DNA of 64,000 nt, taken from NCBI GenBank assembly GCA_026390595.1, contig JAPLFQ010000020.1:248001-312000 (forward strand), read 5' to 3'. This document shows positions 29,201 through 37,500 of this stretch, one piece after another. Source of the DNA: Ignavibacteriales bacterium (GTDB taxonomy: Bacteria > Bacteroidota > Ignavibacteria > UBA10030). The translations under genes and the position numbers were made by a program. Each line of letters opens with the position of its first letter. Position 1 is the first letter of the stretch. The notes beneath the pieces were generated by a model. It was not told the DNA's origin, did no database searches, and saw only the letters and a program-made list of their open reading frames with translations.

Positions 29201-31060
29201 TTATTGAGGCTGTGCCGCTTTTCTGCCGAAGCTGGGATCGATTTTCACCATCGAAGCGACGAAGAATCCCGGAATCGTCGAGAGCATTATCCAGATGAAG
29301 AAATGCTTGTATCCGACAAGTTCTTGCAGCCAGCCGCTGAACATGCCCGGGATCATCATCCCAAGCGCCATGAATCCTGTGCAGATCGCGTAATGGGCGG
29401 TTTTGTGCTTTCCTTCCGAAACGAGGATCATATAGAGCATATACGCTGTAAAACCGAAACCGTAGCCAAACTGCTCCGTTGCCACCGCGGCATTGATGAA
29501 AATCCGGCTCTCTGGTTGAACCTGCGAGAGATAGACAAACGCAAGATCCGGTAAATGGATGATGAACACCATGGGCCAGAGCCAGAATTTCAGCCCCTGT
29601 CGCGATACAAGATAGCCTCCCAAAAGTCCGCCCAAGGTCAACGCCACAATCCCCACAGTCCCGTATGTCAGGCCGACTTCGCTGGTGGTCAATCCAAGCC
29701 CTCCCTTGTCACGAGGATCGAGCAGGAACGGGGTAACCAGTTTCACCAGTTGAGACTCCGCGAACCGGTACAAGAGAAGGAAGGCGAGTATCACGAGAAT
29801 GTTTTTGCGTTTGAAATACAACTGAAAGATCTTGACGAATTCCCCAAAGAAGTTCTTGAAGCTCACGGCCCCCACATTTCCGTCCGCCACAGGATACGGC
29901 AGGAAGAATTTGTGATACAGGAAGAAGAGGCTGAACAGAAGAGCGAGGGCGCCAAACGTAACCGACCACGCAAGGGAAATATCCCCGGACGTAGCAGTGA
30001 ACACTGCGGAAGATTCCTCTTTGAGCGTTGCGTCCGCCTGGACGACAACGAGGGCCGGCGTCGTCCAGTTCGCATCGGTCAACTGGAGGCGCTCGCCTTC
30101 GATCACTTTGATACTGTTGTCACCCGAAATCCTTCCAAAGGTCACCGCCCGTCCTTTTGCTGCGTCGGGGGCCTTTGACATTCTCACGAAGATCACACCG
30201 ATGTTTCCTTTGAGCAATGATGAGACAGGTTGCCCTGATTGCTCGCCGAAATTGGTCCGTACAAACGATGCCAATGGCGCACTCACTGACCGTTCCCACC
30301 AGGTCGAGTCGGAGGACGATCGTTTTTGCTCAGCGGGACGGAATCCGTGATTGATATTCCACGCCTTAGCGAGCGCAACGATGGAATCGATCTCTTTCCT
30401 CGGTCGAGGCTCCAGTCGCATGATTACTTGTTCAGGAAAGCTCACAATCCTGGGCTGAGATTCCGGGACAAACGCGGAATCGAGGGGAAAGGCGTTTGCG
30501 AGCAACGATGCATCTCTCCGGACTGTCACAGAAACGTTTCCGGTTGGGAGACTGGAGGATGTCTCGATGGATCCCGCCAGGACAACCAACAGCCCCTGGC
30601 CAGTGATCATGGCAATGCGATAGAAGGTACTTCTCACCCCGGAGAATGCTGCCTGCTGATGCTGCTCAAGTCCCAGCATGTAGAATCCGTCTGCAGCGAT
30701 GTCGTGCGTAGCGGAAGAAAAGGCCATCAGCCAGAGAATCGCGAGCGTTATCTGAAAAAATCCCGGGAGAGGAATCGTGAGCGCAACCGAAGCCAGGGCC
30801 GCGCCGATAATCAACTGGAGTGTAACGATCCAGAAACGCTTCGTTCTGAAAATTTCAACGAGGGGACTCCAGAGAGGTTTGATGACCCAGGGCAGGTAGA
30901 GCCAGCTTGTATAGAGGGCGATGTCTGTATTCGAGATCCCCATTCGTTTGTACATGATGACGGAGACAGTCATGACGACAACGTAGGGTATCCCCTGTGC
31001 GAAATACAAGCTCGGTACCCAGGCCCAGGGCTGCCGGTAACTTGGCTTTCTCGGTTCCAT
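29201..31060 (-). CDS. AmpG-like major facilitator carrier with a large periplasmic insertion
   Basis: Inner-membrane transporter related to AmpG, which imports GlcNAc-anhydroMurNAc peptides. The first five spans fit (WVPSLYFAQGIPYVVVMTVS; WLYLPWVIKPLWSPLVEIF; SSATHDIAADGFYMLGLEQH; GVRSTFYRIAMITGQGLLVV), as do spans in the second half (TSEVGLTYGTVGIVALTLGGLLGG and others). Between spans 5 and 6, residues about 165-358 form a soluble insertion of some 190 residues on the periplasmic side, absent from standard AmpG (about 430-490 aa); the total here is 619 aa. The start is the ATG at 31060; the frame extends 14 codons upstream without a ribosome site. Its neighbours (GH3 fusion, SpoIID, sugar kinase) support a role in cell-wall fragment uptake. 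Confidence 0.82.
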   Translation of the reverse strand: MEPRKPSYRQPWAWVPSLYFAQGIPYVVVMTVSVIMYKRMGISNTDIALYTSWLYLPWVIKPLWSPLVEIFRTKRFWIVTLQLIIGAALASVALTIPLPGFFQITLAILWLMAFSSATHDIAADGFYMLGLEQHQQAAFSGVRSTFYRIAMITGQGLLVVLAGSIETSSSLPTGNVSVTVRRDASLLANAFPLDSAFVPESQPRIVSFPEQVIMRLEPRPRKEIDSIVALAKAWNINHGFRPAEQKRSSSDSTWWERSVSAPLASFVRTNFGEQSGQPVSSLLKGNIGVIFVRMSKAPDAAKGRAVTFGRISGDNSIKVIEGERLQLTDANWTTPALVVVQADATLKEESSAVFTATSGDISLAWSVTFGALALLFSLFFLYHKFFLPYPVADGNVGAVSFKNFFGEFVKIFQLYFKRKNILVILAFLLLYRFAESQLVKLVTPFLLDPRDKGGLGLTTSEVGLTYGTVGIVALTLGGLLGGYLVSRQGLKFWLWPMVFIIHLPDLAFVYLSQVQPESRIFINAAVATEQFGYGFGFTAYMLYMILVSEGKHKTAHYAICTGFMALGMMIPGMFSGWLQELVGYKHFFIWIMLSTIPGFFVASMVKIDPSFGRKAAQPQ

Positions 31061-31187
31061 TTTCGGTCTCTCTTTATTGAAACTGATTGGAAGCCATCTC
31101 AATAATCCAACGAAGACGTTTCCTTTTCCATGCCCGTCGGGTGCTTCGCTCCCGACATACCCGTCATTCGTGGGAAGTGGTCGGTAT

Positions 31188-31319
31188 TAGAAGCCATCTC
31201 AAAAACACCTCGGTAAGATGAGAATTTCACGCAAAGCCGCAAAGGAGAGAATTTTCAACTCAAGATCTTACCTTTGCTGTCTTGGCGCCTTTGCGTGAGC
31301 ATTTTTGAGATAGGTTCTA
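31188..31319. repeat. MITE-like palindromic element between ampG-like and spoIID genes
   Basis: About 132 bases bounded by terminal inverted repeats: TAGAAGCCATCTCAAAAA at 31188-31205 and, in reverse, TAGAACCTATCTCAAAAA ending at 31319, 16 of 18 bases matching and both beginning with TA. Inside is a second palindrome built from CACGCAAAGCCGCAAAGG (left) and the reverse of CACGCAAAGGCGCCAAG (right). It carries no reading frame, so it would be non-autonomous. The right end supplies the TAG stop codon of the spoIID gene. A solitary third copy of the end (GGAAGCCATCTCAATAAT) lies at 31089-31106, just upstream of the ampG start. Confidence 0.6.
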
Positions 31320-32651
31320 GTAAAGCTTCTGAAGCCGGGCCCCGGGAAAATAATGAAGAACAATTTCCTCTGCCTTCTTTCCGCGGGCGGCCATGACAGA
31401 AGCTCCGATCTGGCACAAACCAACGCCATGCCCCCAGCCGGCGCCCCGCAACACAATCCGGGATGGGACGCCGCTGCCATCGCGCTCAAGCTCTGCGACA
31501 AACGCAGAACTGTACAAATGGCTGTTCGACAACCATCGCCGGATTTCAAGTTCCTTCCCCACGATAATACTTCTTTTTGACCCTACAATCTTCAGCCGAA
31601 TGATTCTGCCTGAAGGGCCCCGCCGAAGGGGAACAAGGTCCATGATTGTCCCGAAGTCGATGCCCGACTTCTTTTCCACGATGCGTTCCAGCTCTTCGCG
31701 GGAGTACTCCACCTTCCACCGGAAAAAATCTGTCGTTTCCTGGTCAAAGGAGGGCAAAATCTGCCTGAGGATTTCCCCGTCCGTCGTGTTGCAGTACGCG
31801 TCGGGTGAAGACAGGATCCACTCCCTCGCCTGGTCCTCGGTAACAACGGCGGGATATAGACGCTCCCCGTCCGACACAGACTGGAGATACGGCACGCTCG
31901 TATCTTCCCACGCGTTTTCGAAGAGTTCCGTCAAACCGCCGCACGCCTTGTAGTAGCGCGCATCGCAGATCTCGTCTTCGTGCAGGAGGAACGAACCGCG
32001 CGTAGAATCGATGGCTTCCCTGGCTTGCGCCGAGATAATCTTGGTGATGCCCTGGTATCGCTGACAGTGGTCGTCAGCACAGACATCGAACGCGGTGTGA
32101 TCTTCACGGTCATACCAGCGCACAAGCTCCGAATCCGATTCCCTGGAACGCAACGCGGGAGTATGGACGTTCTTGCCGCGTTTCTGCCGATCAAGCATTG
32201 CGACAAGCCAGCTCCGCGAAGTGATTGCGTGTGCCTTCAGCAATTCCAGCGGGGCTTCAGCACTCATCTCGGACGAGATGACACTTCGCAGGTATGCTTC
32301 GACGCTGAGTTCGTTTATCGCTGTGATCGTTCCGTCCGGCGCGGCGAGGAGCCGGAGCGAGCCTTCAAATGTCTGATCCTCTTTTCGCTCCCAATGGAAA
32401 CTGATCCCGATCGTCACTCCGTTCAGGGTGAACGTGCCATTGCGAAGAGGACGAAACGCAATGTCGTTCCCTTTCATCACCTCCACCCCTTCGTGATCGA
32501 ACAGGACGATGCGACGATCCACGCAACGTGCTGTGAAGGAGCCTTCGAGATGGATCGTTGTCGGAAGTTCAAACGACCCGTTGAGCACTCCGCGGATTTC
32601 CGCCGCGTGTTCGACAACTCCAACGTGTATGTTAGGTTCTTCTTTGATCAT
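31317..32651 (-). CDS. SpoIID/LytB-domain protein (peptidoglycan hydrolase or amidase enhancer)
   Basis: A 444-residue protein with the SpoIID fold. The domain spans roughly 130-444: INELSVEAYLRSVISSEMS, the diagnostic ELLKAHAITSRSWLVAM, DVCADDHCQRYQGI, YYKACGGLTELFENAWED and the C-terminal GAGWGHGVGLCQIGASVMAA. SpoIID cleaves denuded glycan strands during spore engulfment, and LytB enhances amidases, but members are widespread in non-sporulating Gram-negatives. No signal peptide is visible at the start used (MIKEEPNIHVG), which is unusual for a wall enzyme and recalls the cytoplasmic-looking Bacteroidota version next to DUF4922. The stop codon lies in the end of a MITE-like repeat, so the C-terminus may have been remodelled, although the motif is complete. 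Confidence 0.88.
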   Translation of the reverse strand: MIKEEPNIHVGVVEHAAEIRGVLNGSFELPTTIHLEGSFTARCVDRRIVLFDHEGVEVMKGNDIAFRPLRNGTFTLNGVTIGISFHWERKEDQTFEGSLRLLAAPDGTITAINELSVEAYLRSVISSEMSAEAPLELLKAHAITSRSWLVAMLDRQKRGKNVHTPALRSRESDSELVRWYDREDHTAFDVCADDHCQRYQGITKIISAQAREAIDSTRGSFLLHEDEICDARYYKACGGLTELFENAWEDTSVPYLQSVSDGERLYPAVVTEDQAREWILSSPDAYCNTTDGEILRQILPSFDQETTDFFRWKVEYSREELERIVEKKSGIDFGTIMDLVPLRRGPSGRIIRLKIVGSKRSIIVGKELEIRRWLSNSHLYSSAFVAELERDGSGVPSRIVLRGAGWGHGVGLCQIGASVMAARGKKAEEIVLHYFPGARLQKLY

Positions 32652-32672
32652 ATCGTTCGGACAATGGGTTGT

Positions 32673-33746
32673 TCAGGAGAGCTTCTCAATCGCCGCATCC
32701 ACCAGCTCTTTCGCGAGACTCACCTCGCTGAAGACTCCCTCGATGATGGAAGCTTCGAGTACGTTGAAGTCTTTTTCGATGGGCGTAATAATCAGCCCTC
32801 CGATATCAACTGCCGCGGGACTTATCAGGATCCGATCATCCCCCTCTTTGAAGTAGGCGTCAGGGCGATGCTTACTCCGGGGAAACAGGATCACGCGCCA
32901 GGCAGAGTCTGCATACGAGCACAGGAGGTTCATCAGCGGCTCTTCAGTCGTACCCGTGACGGCGGCAAGCGACCCGATGAGTTGTCGAAGGACGTTCTCG
33001 AGGTTCACAATATCCTGTGACTCGAGCACAACCACCTCTCGGCCGAATCCTTCAAGTGTCAGGATCTGAACATTGTTGATACTCTTGCGGGCGTTTCTGC
33101 GATTGTTCTCGCACGCAGCACGTTCCACCGGAATCGCTCCGGAAGGGCATGCCTGGAAGTGCATATGGTCCGGAGCGGATGCGCCGCACTTCGGTCCATT
33201 GTAGAAGACCGTCAGACGCGGACTGAGATCGCGGGCAAGTTCGAGGCAGCACAGCGCCGAATTCGCAAAAAGCTGTGGGATATGCTCGACGTGGGAAATC
33301 GTAAAGTGTTCGCGGAAGATCGGAGCCGGATTGCAGAGCACCAAGAATTCCTTTTTGTAGAGAATTCCCTTCTGCGTTTCAGGCAGGTTCTGAACGCAGA
33401 GAAAACAGCGGCGCTCTTGTATAGACCTGGCATCGACCTTCGCCCCCGTGCTGACGATGCGGCCCGGGTTATACTGGAGCCAGACTGAGTATCCTTGGCA
33501 CGCAATCTCGCGGAGCCGTATCGAGTCCAGCGACGCATACCCGGCTGTAAGCTGGGGCCAGGTCTTCTTCTGACTCTCGAGCAAGCTGACCGAAAGCTCA
33601 GCAAGAGCGCTCGTGTGCGACGATAGTTCGAATACGGCGAAGAGCTTTTCTTCAATCAAAGGAATCGAGAGAGGATTTCCGGCACTGTCTGCTGTGAAAC
33701 TGCGCGGCCCGCTGAAAGTCCCGAGCCGCGTGGATTGTGCGCTCAG
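32673..33746 (-). CDS. DUF4922 protein, HIT-like nucleotidyltransferase/phosphorylase fold
   Basis: Cytoplasmic protein of about 358 residues. The histidine-triad-like site is DHMHFQACPSG (H-M-H-F-Q), preceded by FYNGPKCGASAP, as in Ap4A phosphorylase and GDP-L-galactose phosphorylase. A CFLCVQNLPETQKGI block with two cysteines may bind zinc, and CNPAPIFREHFTISHVEHIPQ also matches the group. Relatives move nucleotidyl groups onto or off sugar-1-phosphate or dinucleotides; the substrate here is unknown. No in-frame ATG exists near the start. The best start is a CTG at 33746 whose last bases overlap the TGA of the GNAT gene (CTGA), with AAGG eight bases upstream. It is part of the kinase-GT-GNAT-DUF4922-SpoIID operon, an arrangement I recall from Bacteroidota genomes. 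Confidence 0.78.
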   Translation of the reverse strand: MSAQSTRLGTFSGPRSFTADSAGNPLSIPLIEEKLFAVFELSSHTSALAELSVSLLESQKKTWPQLTAGYASLDSIRLREIACQGYSVWLQYNPGRIVSTGAKVDARSIQERRCFLCVQNLPETQKGILYKKEFLVLCNPAPIFREHFTISHVEHIPQLFANSALCCLELARDLSPRLTVFYNGPKCGASAPDHMHFQACPSGAIPVERAACENNRRNARKSINNVQILTLEGFGREVVVLESQDIVNLENVLRQLIGSLAAVTGTTEEPLMNLLCSYADSAWRVILFPRSKHRPDAYFKEGDDRILISPAAVDIGGLIITPIEKDFNVLEASIIEGVFSEVSLAKELVDAAIEKLS

Positions 33747-34252
33747 CGAATCGAATCGACCTTGAGGAATCCAACATGATGATCGACGGTCGATTTTCCC
33801 ATCGTGAAGGGCTCTGTACGGACAACTTCGTACCCCATCGACTTGTACCAATCGAGCGCTTGCGTGTTTTGCACCATGACTCCGATCCAGACCCGGTCGA
33901 GTCGGAATGCTCTCGCTTCTTCCGCGGCGCGCACCATCAACCCCCTGCCGAGACCCTTTGTTTGGGACTGCGGCAGCACGTAGATGGAGGAAATGTAGTA
34001 CCGGTTCTCCTCCGGATCGCGGGCGGTTCGCATGAACCCAACCACCTTGTTGTCGTCGAGGGCGACGAAGCCATCCGCCATCGGGTTATGGAAGAGCGTT
34101 CTCAGCGAATCGAGGTCATAGTGCTCCGAGAAGTAGCTCTTCAGATCTGCTTCAGGAATAAAATGTGAGTAAGAATCGAGCCATGTCTTCCAGAGTACAT
34201 CCTGAATAACGGCCAGATCATCGAGAGTCCAGCGGCGAATGGGTTGTGCCAT
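33743..34252 (-). CDS. GNAT-family N-acetyltransferase
   Basis: A 169-residue single-domain acetyltransferase. The acetyl-CoA site is motif A, VLPQSQTKGLGRGLMVRAAEEA (Q-x-x-G-x-G), preceded by YYISSIYVLP and followed by WIGVMVQNTQALDWYKSMGYE, all classic for the family. Acceptor unknown. The true start is the ATG at 34252: an AAGGAG site lies upstream and the preceding glycosyltransferase stop is one base away, so the two are coupled. A longer reading in the same frame is only the shadow of the glycosyltransferase. Context makes an amino-sugar or cell-wall-derived acceptor plausible but not shown. Confidence 0.88.
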   Translation of the reverse strand: MAQPIRRWTLDDLAVIQDVLWKTWLDSYSHFIPEADLKSYFSEHYDLDSLRTLFHNPMADGFVALDDNKVVGFMRTARDPEENRYYISSIYVLPQSQTKGLGRGLMVRAAEEARAFRLDRVWIGVMVQNTQALDWYKSMGYEVVRTEPFTMGKSTVDHHVGFLKVDSIR

Positions 34253-34253
34253 A

Positions 34254-35726
34254 TCAAGCTCCTTGGCGATTAAGGCGTTGGCGTGCTGACATTTCGATAG
34301 TGCGGATCTTATCTTTGTAAACGTCGTTGCGGTTTGCCCGCTCGATAGAAAGCGCCGAATCAGTGTTCCCCTCCCAGCGGCGGCAGAGGTAGAGCGGTTC
34401 GAAGATTCGTCCGATTTGATATTCCCGGGAGAGGGCGAGCGCCACTGCGTAGTCTTCGCCGTAGCTCGTGTTCGGAAGCCTGACCGTCCTGAGAAGACCG
34501 GTATCGAATGCGCGCGGCGCACCGAGCCCGTTGATCCTGAGGGCATTGTTCCGCCCGTTCTCTGGAGTCCATTCCCGGTGATCGATAAGCCCCGGGGGGA
34601 TCTCTTCGAGATTCATGTTCACCAGCTTGTACGACCCGATAACCATCGCGTAGTGGCCGGTGCGGAAGAGGTTCACGACTTTCTGAAGAGTTTCCGTCCC
34701 GCTGTAGATGTCATCGGAATCGAGCTGCACTGCGAAGCGTCCGCAGTGAGGAGAGAAGACCGCCTCGTTCCAACACCCGCCGATGCCGAGATCCTGCCGC
34801 TGAGGAATGAGATGTTTGACCGACGGATTCTTCGCGGCGAGGTCCGCCAGGACCTTTGTCGTGCCGTCCGTCGAGTGGTTGTCAACGACGATGATGTTGA
34901 ATGTACCGTCAAACTTCTGCTCAAGTACGCTCTTCACCGCGTCTGCGACAGTGTGCTCGCGATTGCGCACGGGGATCACCACGCTCGCTTCAACCGGGAA
35001 TGAACCTGCAGACTGGGGAACAAGTTTGAAACTCGGCGCGAGATAGGCCCCGACATGTTTCAGATGCTGGGTCGCCACAGATTCCATTTCTTTCTGGACG
35101 GCCTGGTTCCTTGGATCGACGTAGTCGAACAGTTTTTCCCCGGTCAGACGCAAATCGGATTCGACTTTTGTGTAGAGATATTCCTGGATATGGAAGAGCT
35201 CGTGGTCGACAGAGACCTTCAGGCGGAGGTCATAGAGGCCAGCCGCGTTAACATCTGCTACGTCGCCATATTTCTTCAACGCTGCCCGGACTGCATCCAT
35301 CGAAAACCACAAGAGCGCTCCGAACTCGAAATTGTCGCGCACGCTGCCCAACTGGTATTCAATCACCGGCCGCTCCGAGCGGACTCCTTTTTTAACCTCG
35401 AAATAGTCAGAGTAGCACATGCCCGCGGAAGTCTGACTGGCGATATCTGCGAAGCGTTCCAGCGAGGCCTGGCCGAGCTGGATTTCCTGTGTCTGCGTGA
35501 TGAACAGGAAATGCTCCGTTGCCACTTTGCCAAGGAGGGCGTTCAGGAGTTTGCCGGACGTGAGCGTTTGAGAAACATATCCTTCGCATTTCTCATATCT
35601 CCCGGCATACTGACCGGAATGAATGACGAAGATCTTCTCAACGAGCGGAGAGTCGATGAATTGACGAAGCGTTGATTCAAAATGCGGTTGCGTGGTGAAG
35701 GGAAGCGCAACGGACATCAGACTCAT
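34254..35726 (-). CDS. Glycosyltransferase with two GT-A (GT2-like) modules, the first degenerate
   Basis: The C-terminal module (about 230-440) is a standard GT2 domain: [42 protein letters not shown] and the metal-binding acid cluster [13 protein letters not shown]. The N-terminal 220 residues look like a second, decayed GT-A module: [40 protein letters not shown] followed by TQTQEI where the DxD would be. So the first half probably binds or positions but does not catalyse. No membrane span is evident. The start overlaps the stop of the kinase gene by four bases (ATGA). Donor and acceptor are unknown; the setting among cell-wall recycling genes suggests an amino-sugar product. Confidence 0.85.
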   Translation of the reverse strand: MSLMSVALPFTTQPHFESTLRQFIDSPLVEKIFVIHSGQYAGRYEKCEGYVSQTLTSGKLLNALLGKVATEHFLFITQTQEIQLGQASLERFADIASQTSAGMCYSDYFEVKKGVRSERPVIEYQLGSVRDNFEFGALLWFSMDAVRAALKKYGDVADVNAAGLYDLRLKVSVDHELFHIQEYLYTKVESDLRLTGEKLFDYVDPRNQAVQKEMESVATQHLKHVGAYLAPSFKLVPQSAGSFPVEASVVIPVRNREHTVADAVKSVLEQKFDGTFNIIVVDNHSTDGTTKVLADLAAKNPSVKHLIPQRQDLGIGGCWNEAVFSPHCGRFAVQLDSDDIYSGTETLQKVVNLFRTGHYAMVIGSYKLVNMNLEEIPPGLIDHREWTPENGRNNALRINGLGAPRAFDTGLLRTVRLPNTSYGEDYAVALALSREYQIGRIFEPLYLCRRWEGNTDSALSIERANRNDVYKDKIRTIEMSARQRLNRQGA

Positions 35727-36589
35727 AGGTATTCCTGTGCAAATCGGATTGATAAAAGAACTGCTCCATATGCCGGAGGGGCCTCGGGAACAATGACGGT
35801 GACTTGCGGTAAGGAGAATGTGATCTTCTGCTCGATCTTGTTCACGAGCGTGCGCACGTGCTCGGCGAGTTCAAACGTCGCCTTGTTGAGTATGCGGGCA
35901 CATTCGACATCCTTTGCCTCGGCTGCTTCGATGACAAGCGGGGCAACTGTGGCGACGTCAAAGTTCTCCCGGTAGACGGCGTTGATGATTTTTTCCTGAT
36001 TCGAAAGTCCGAGTTTTTCGTCTACGAGTCTGGTCAGCATCGTGGCCTTCCCCCTGCCATCGATGTGCTTCGCCACCGCGTTCAATCCGTCGCGTCCAAT
36101 GACGAGACCGCTTCCTTCATCTCCCACCACCCTTCCCCATCCGCCTGCACGGTGAATGCCCCCCTTGTGGTCCTTGGCGAGGGAAAACGACCCTGTGCCG
36201 GCGATCAGAATGATTCCGGGTCTTCCTTTCAGCGCTCCTTCGAGGGCGATCCTTCCATCGCTTTCAATGACGACCTTTCCAACGTTGGTTTTTCGTTTCT
36301 TCGCCTCAGCCAGCGTCGCCGTCTTCACGCGCTCCTTGTCGCCATCTCGACCGGCACCTGCAAGTCCGGCAACCACAACCAGAACCTGGCTGGTCGAGCA
36401 CTGAGCCTTGCTGCACAGTCTTTCGACGAGGCCGACAATGACGTCAGCTGTTTTCTCCGGACCTACGACCTGCGGGTTGCTCGGGCCGCCGGTTTCTTCG
36501 GCGAGCACGACCCCCTCGAGATCGCTGAGCAAGGCGGCGGTCTTCGTCGCGCCGCCGTCCATTCCAATAACGAATTGTTTTTTTGTCAT
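35723..36589 (-). CDS. BadF/BcrA-type ATPase family sugar kinase (N-acetylglucosamine/MurNAc kinase-like)
   Basis: A 288-residue ASKHA-fold kinase. The first phosphate loop is [17 protein letters not shown], with [24 protein letters not shown], and the second phosphate site [15 protein letters not shown], then [15 protein letters not shown]. These are the hallmarks of eukaryote-type NAGK and of bacterial MurK, which phosphorylates GlcNAc and MurNAc from the cell wall. It is first in a tightly overlapping operon with GT, GNAT, DUF4922 and SpoIID, followed by the AmpG-like carrier and the NagZ-type hydrolase. That setting favours phosphorylation of amino sugars released from peptidoglycan. GlcNAc versus MurNAc specificity cannot be read from the sequence. 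Confidence 0.87.
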   Translation of the reverse strand: MTKKQFVIGMDGGATKTAALLSDLEGVVLAEETGGPSNPQVVGPEKTADVIVGLVERLCSKAQCSTSQVLVVVAGLAGAGRDGDKERVKTATLAEAKKRKTNVGKVVIESDGRIALEGALKGRPGIILIAGTGSFSLAKDHKGGIHRAGGWGRVVGDEGSGLVIGRDGLNAVAKHIDGRGKATMLTRLVDEKLGLSNQEKIINAVYRENFDVATVAPLVIEAAEAKDVECARILNKATFELAEHVRTLVNKIEQKITFSLPQVTVIVPEAPPAYGAVLLSIRFAQEYL

Positions 36590-36700
36590 TTCACACCCCG
36601 AAGAAAGTAGACATAATTGGAGGGAAAATCAAGAAATGCATCGCTCGTTCCGTGCGGGGAAGCTCGTCTGTCTGTAAGAATGCTTCCAAGACTACGCGCG

Positions 36701-36729
36701 TTGCCCTTTCGAAAAATGTTCGCTATAAT
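36701..36729 (+). promoter_or_regulatory. Sigma-70-type promoter for tlpA-dsbD
   Basis: TTGCCC (36701-36706) and a perfect TATAAT (36724-36729) are spaced 17 bases apart. Transcription would start near 36736, leaving a leader of roughly 215 bases before the tlpA ATG at 36951. The whole gap 36590-36950 separates this gene from the divergent sugar kinase operon; apart from this promoter I see nothing else supportable in it, and no clear promoter for the kinase side. Confidence 0.6.
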
Positions 36730-36950
36730 GGTCGCCCGGCTTCGTCATTCGGATTCTCCAGGATGACCGTGATGCGAGAGGCTTGCGCCTGGAGCCTTAT
36801 TGCAGATTGCTGCATCCAATCATGAGCTGATTTCCTCGATGAAGAGCACGAGACCGGTTGTCCGCAGGGCAGAAGGTCAGTGAAACGGCGGGATTTGAGG
36901 TTATCAGAAAAGGGAACCAGAATCCAACCATAGAAGAAGGAAGAATTGCC

Positions 36951-37439
36951 ATGAAGCGTATCGCAGCCGCAATTATCATCGCTCTCAGCATCGGTCTTCT
37001 CACCACAGCGATGGCGCAGAAGAAAGCTCCGAATTTCTCGCTGAAGACCGGCGACGGGAAGACGTACGAACTTTACCAGAACAAAGGAAAAGTAATCGTC
37101 GTGAATTTCTGGGCCACTTGGTGCGGACCGTGCCGGCAAGAAATCCCCGACTTCATCGAAATCTACAAAAAGTACAAGGATCAGGGAGTGGAAATAGTCG
37201 GCGTTTCGCTCGACAAGGGGGGATGGGAGAAGGTCAATCCGTTCGTGAAGCAGAACAAGATCAACTATCCTGTGGTCCTCGACGACGGAGCGGTCGCATC
37301 GACCTTCGGGAAGATCCAGTTCATTCCCACTACGTTTATTGTCGATCCCAGCGGTACCATCGTCGATGAGCACACCGGCGTTATGACGAAAGCGATGCTG
37401 GAAAGCAAGATCAAGCAGTACTTGAAGAAGGGCGTTTGA
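36951..37439 (+). CDS. TlpA/ResA-type periplasmic thioredoxin
   Basis: A 162-residue secreted thiol-disulfide protein. The signal peptide (AAAIIIALSIGLLTTAMA) starts at the ATG at 36951, which has a GAAGGAAGA site; upstream in-frame codons lack one. The redox site is WATWCGPCRQEI, followed by EIVGVSLDKGG and the cis-proline region IPTTFIVDPSG. TlpA-family proteins reduce disulfides in apocytochromes or other exported proteins. dsbD lies 61 bases downstream and would supply electrons, so the pair form a coherent periplasmic reducing module. Confidence 0.93.
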   Translation: MKRIAAAIIIALSIGLLTTAMAQKKAPNFSLKTGDGKTYELYQNKGKVIVVNFWATWCGPCRQEIPDFIEIYKKYKDQGVEIVGVSLDKGGWEKVNPFVKQNKINYPVVLDDGAVASTFGKIQFIPTTFIVDPSGTIVDEHTGVMTKAMLESKIKQYLKKGV

Positions 37440-37500
37440 GAAATATCTACCGCGAAATACCGAACACTCGTTGACAGGAAAACTACAAGGATACCAGAGC

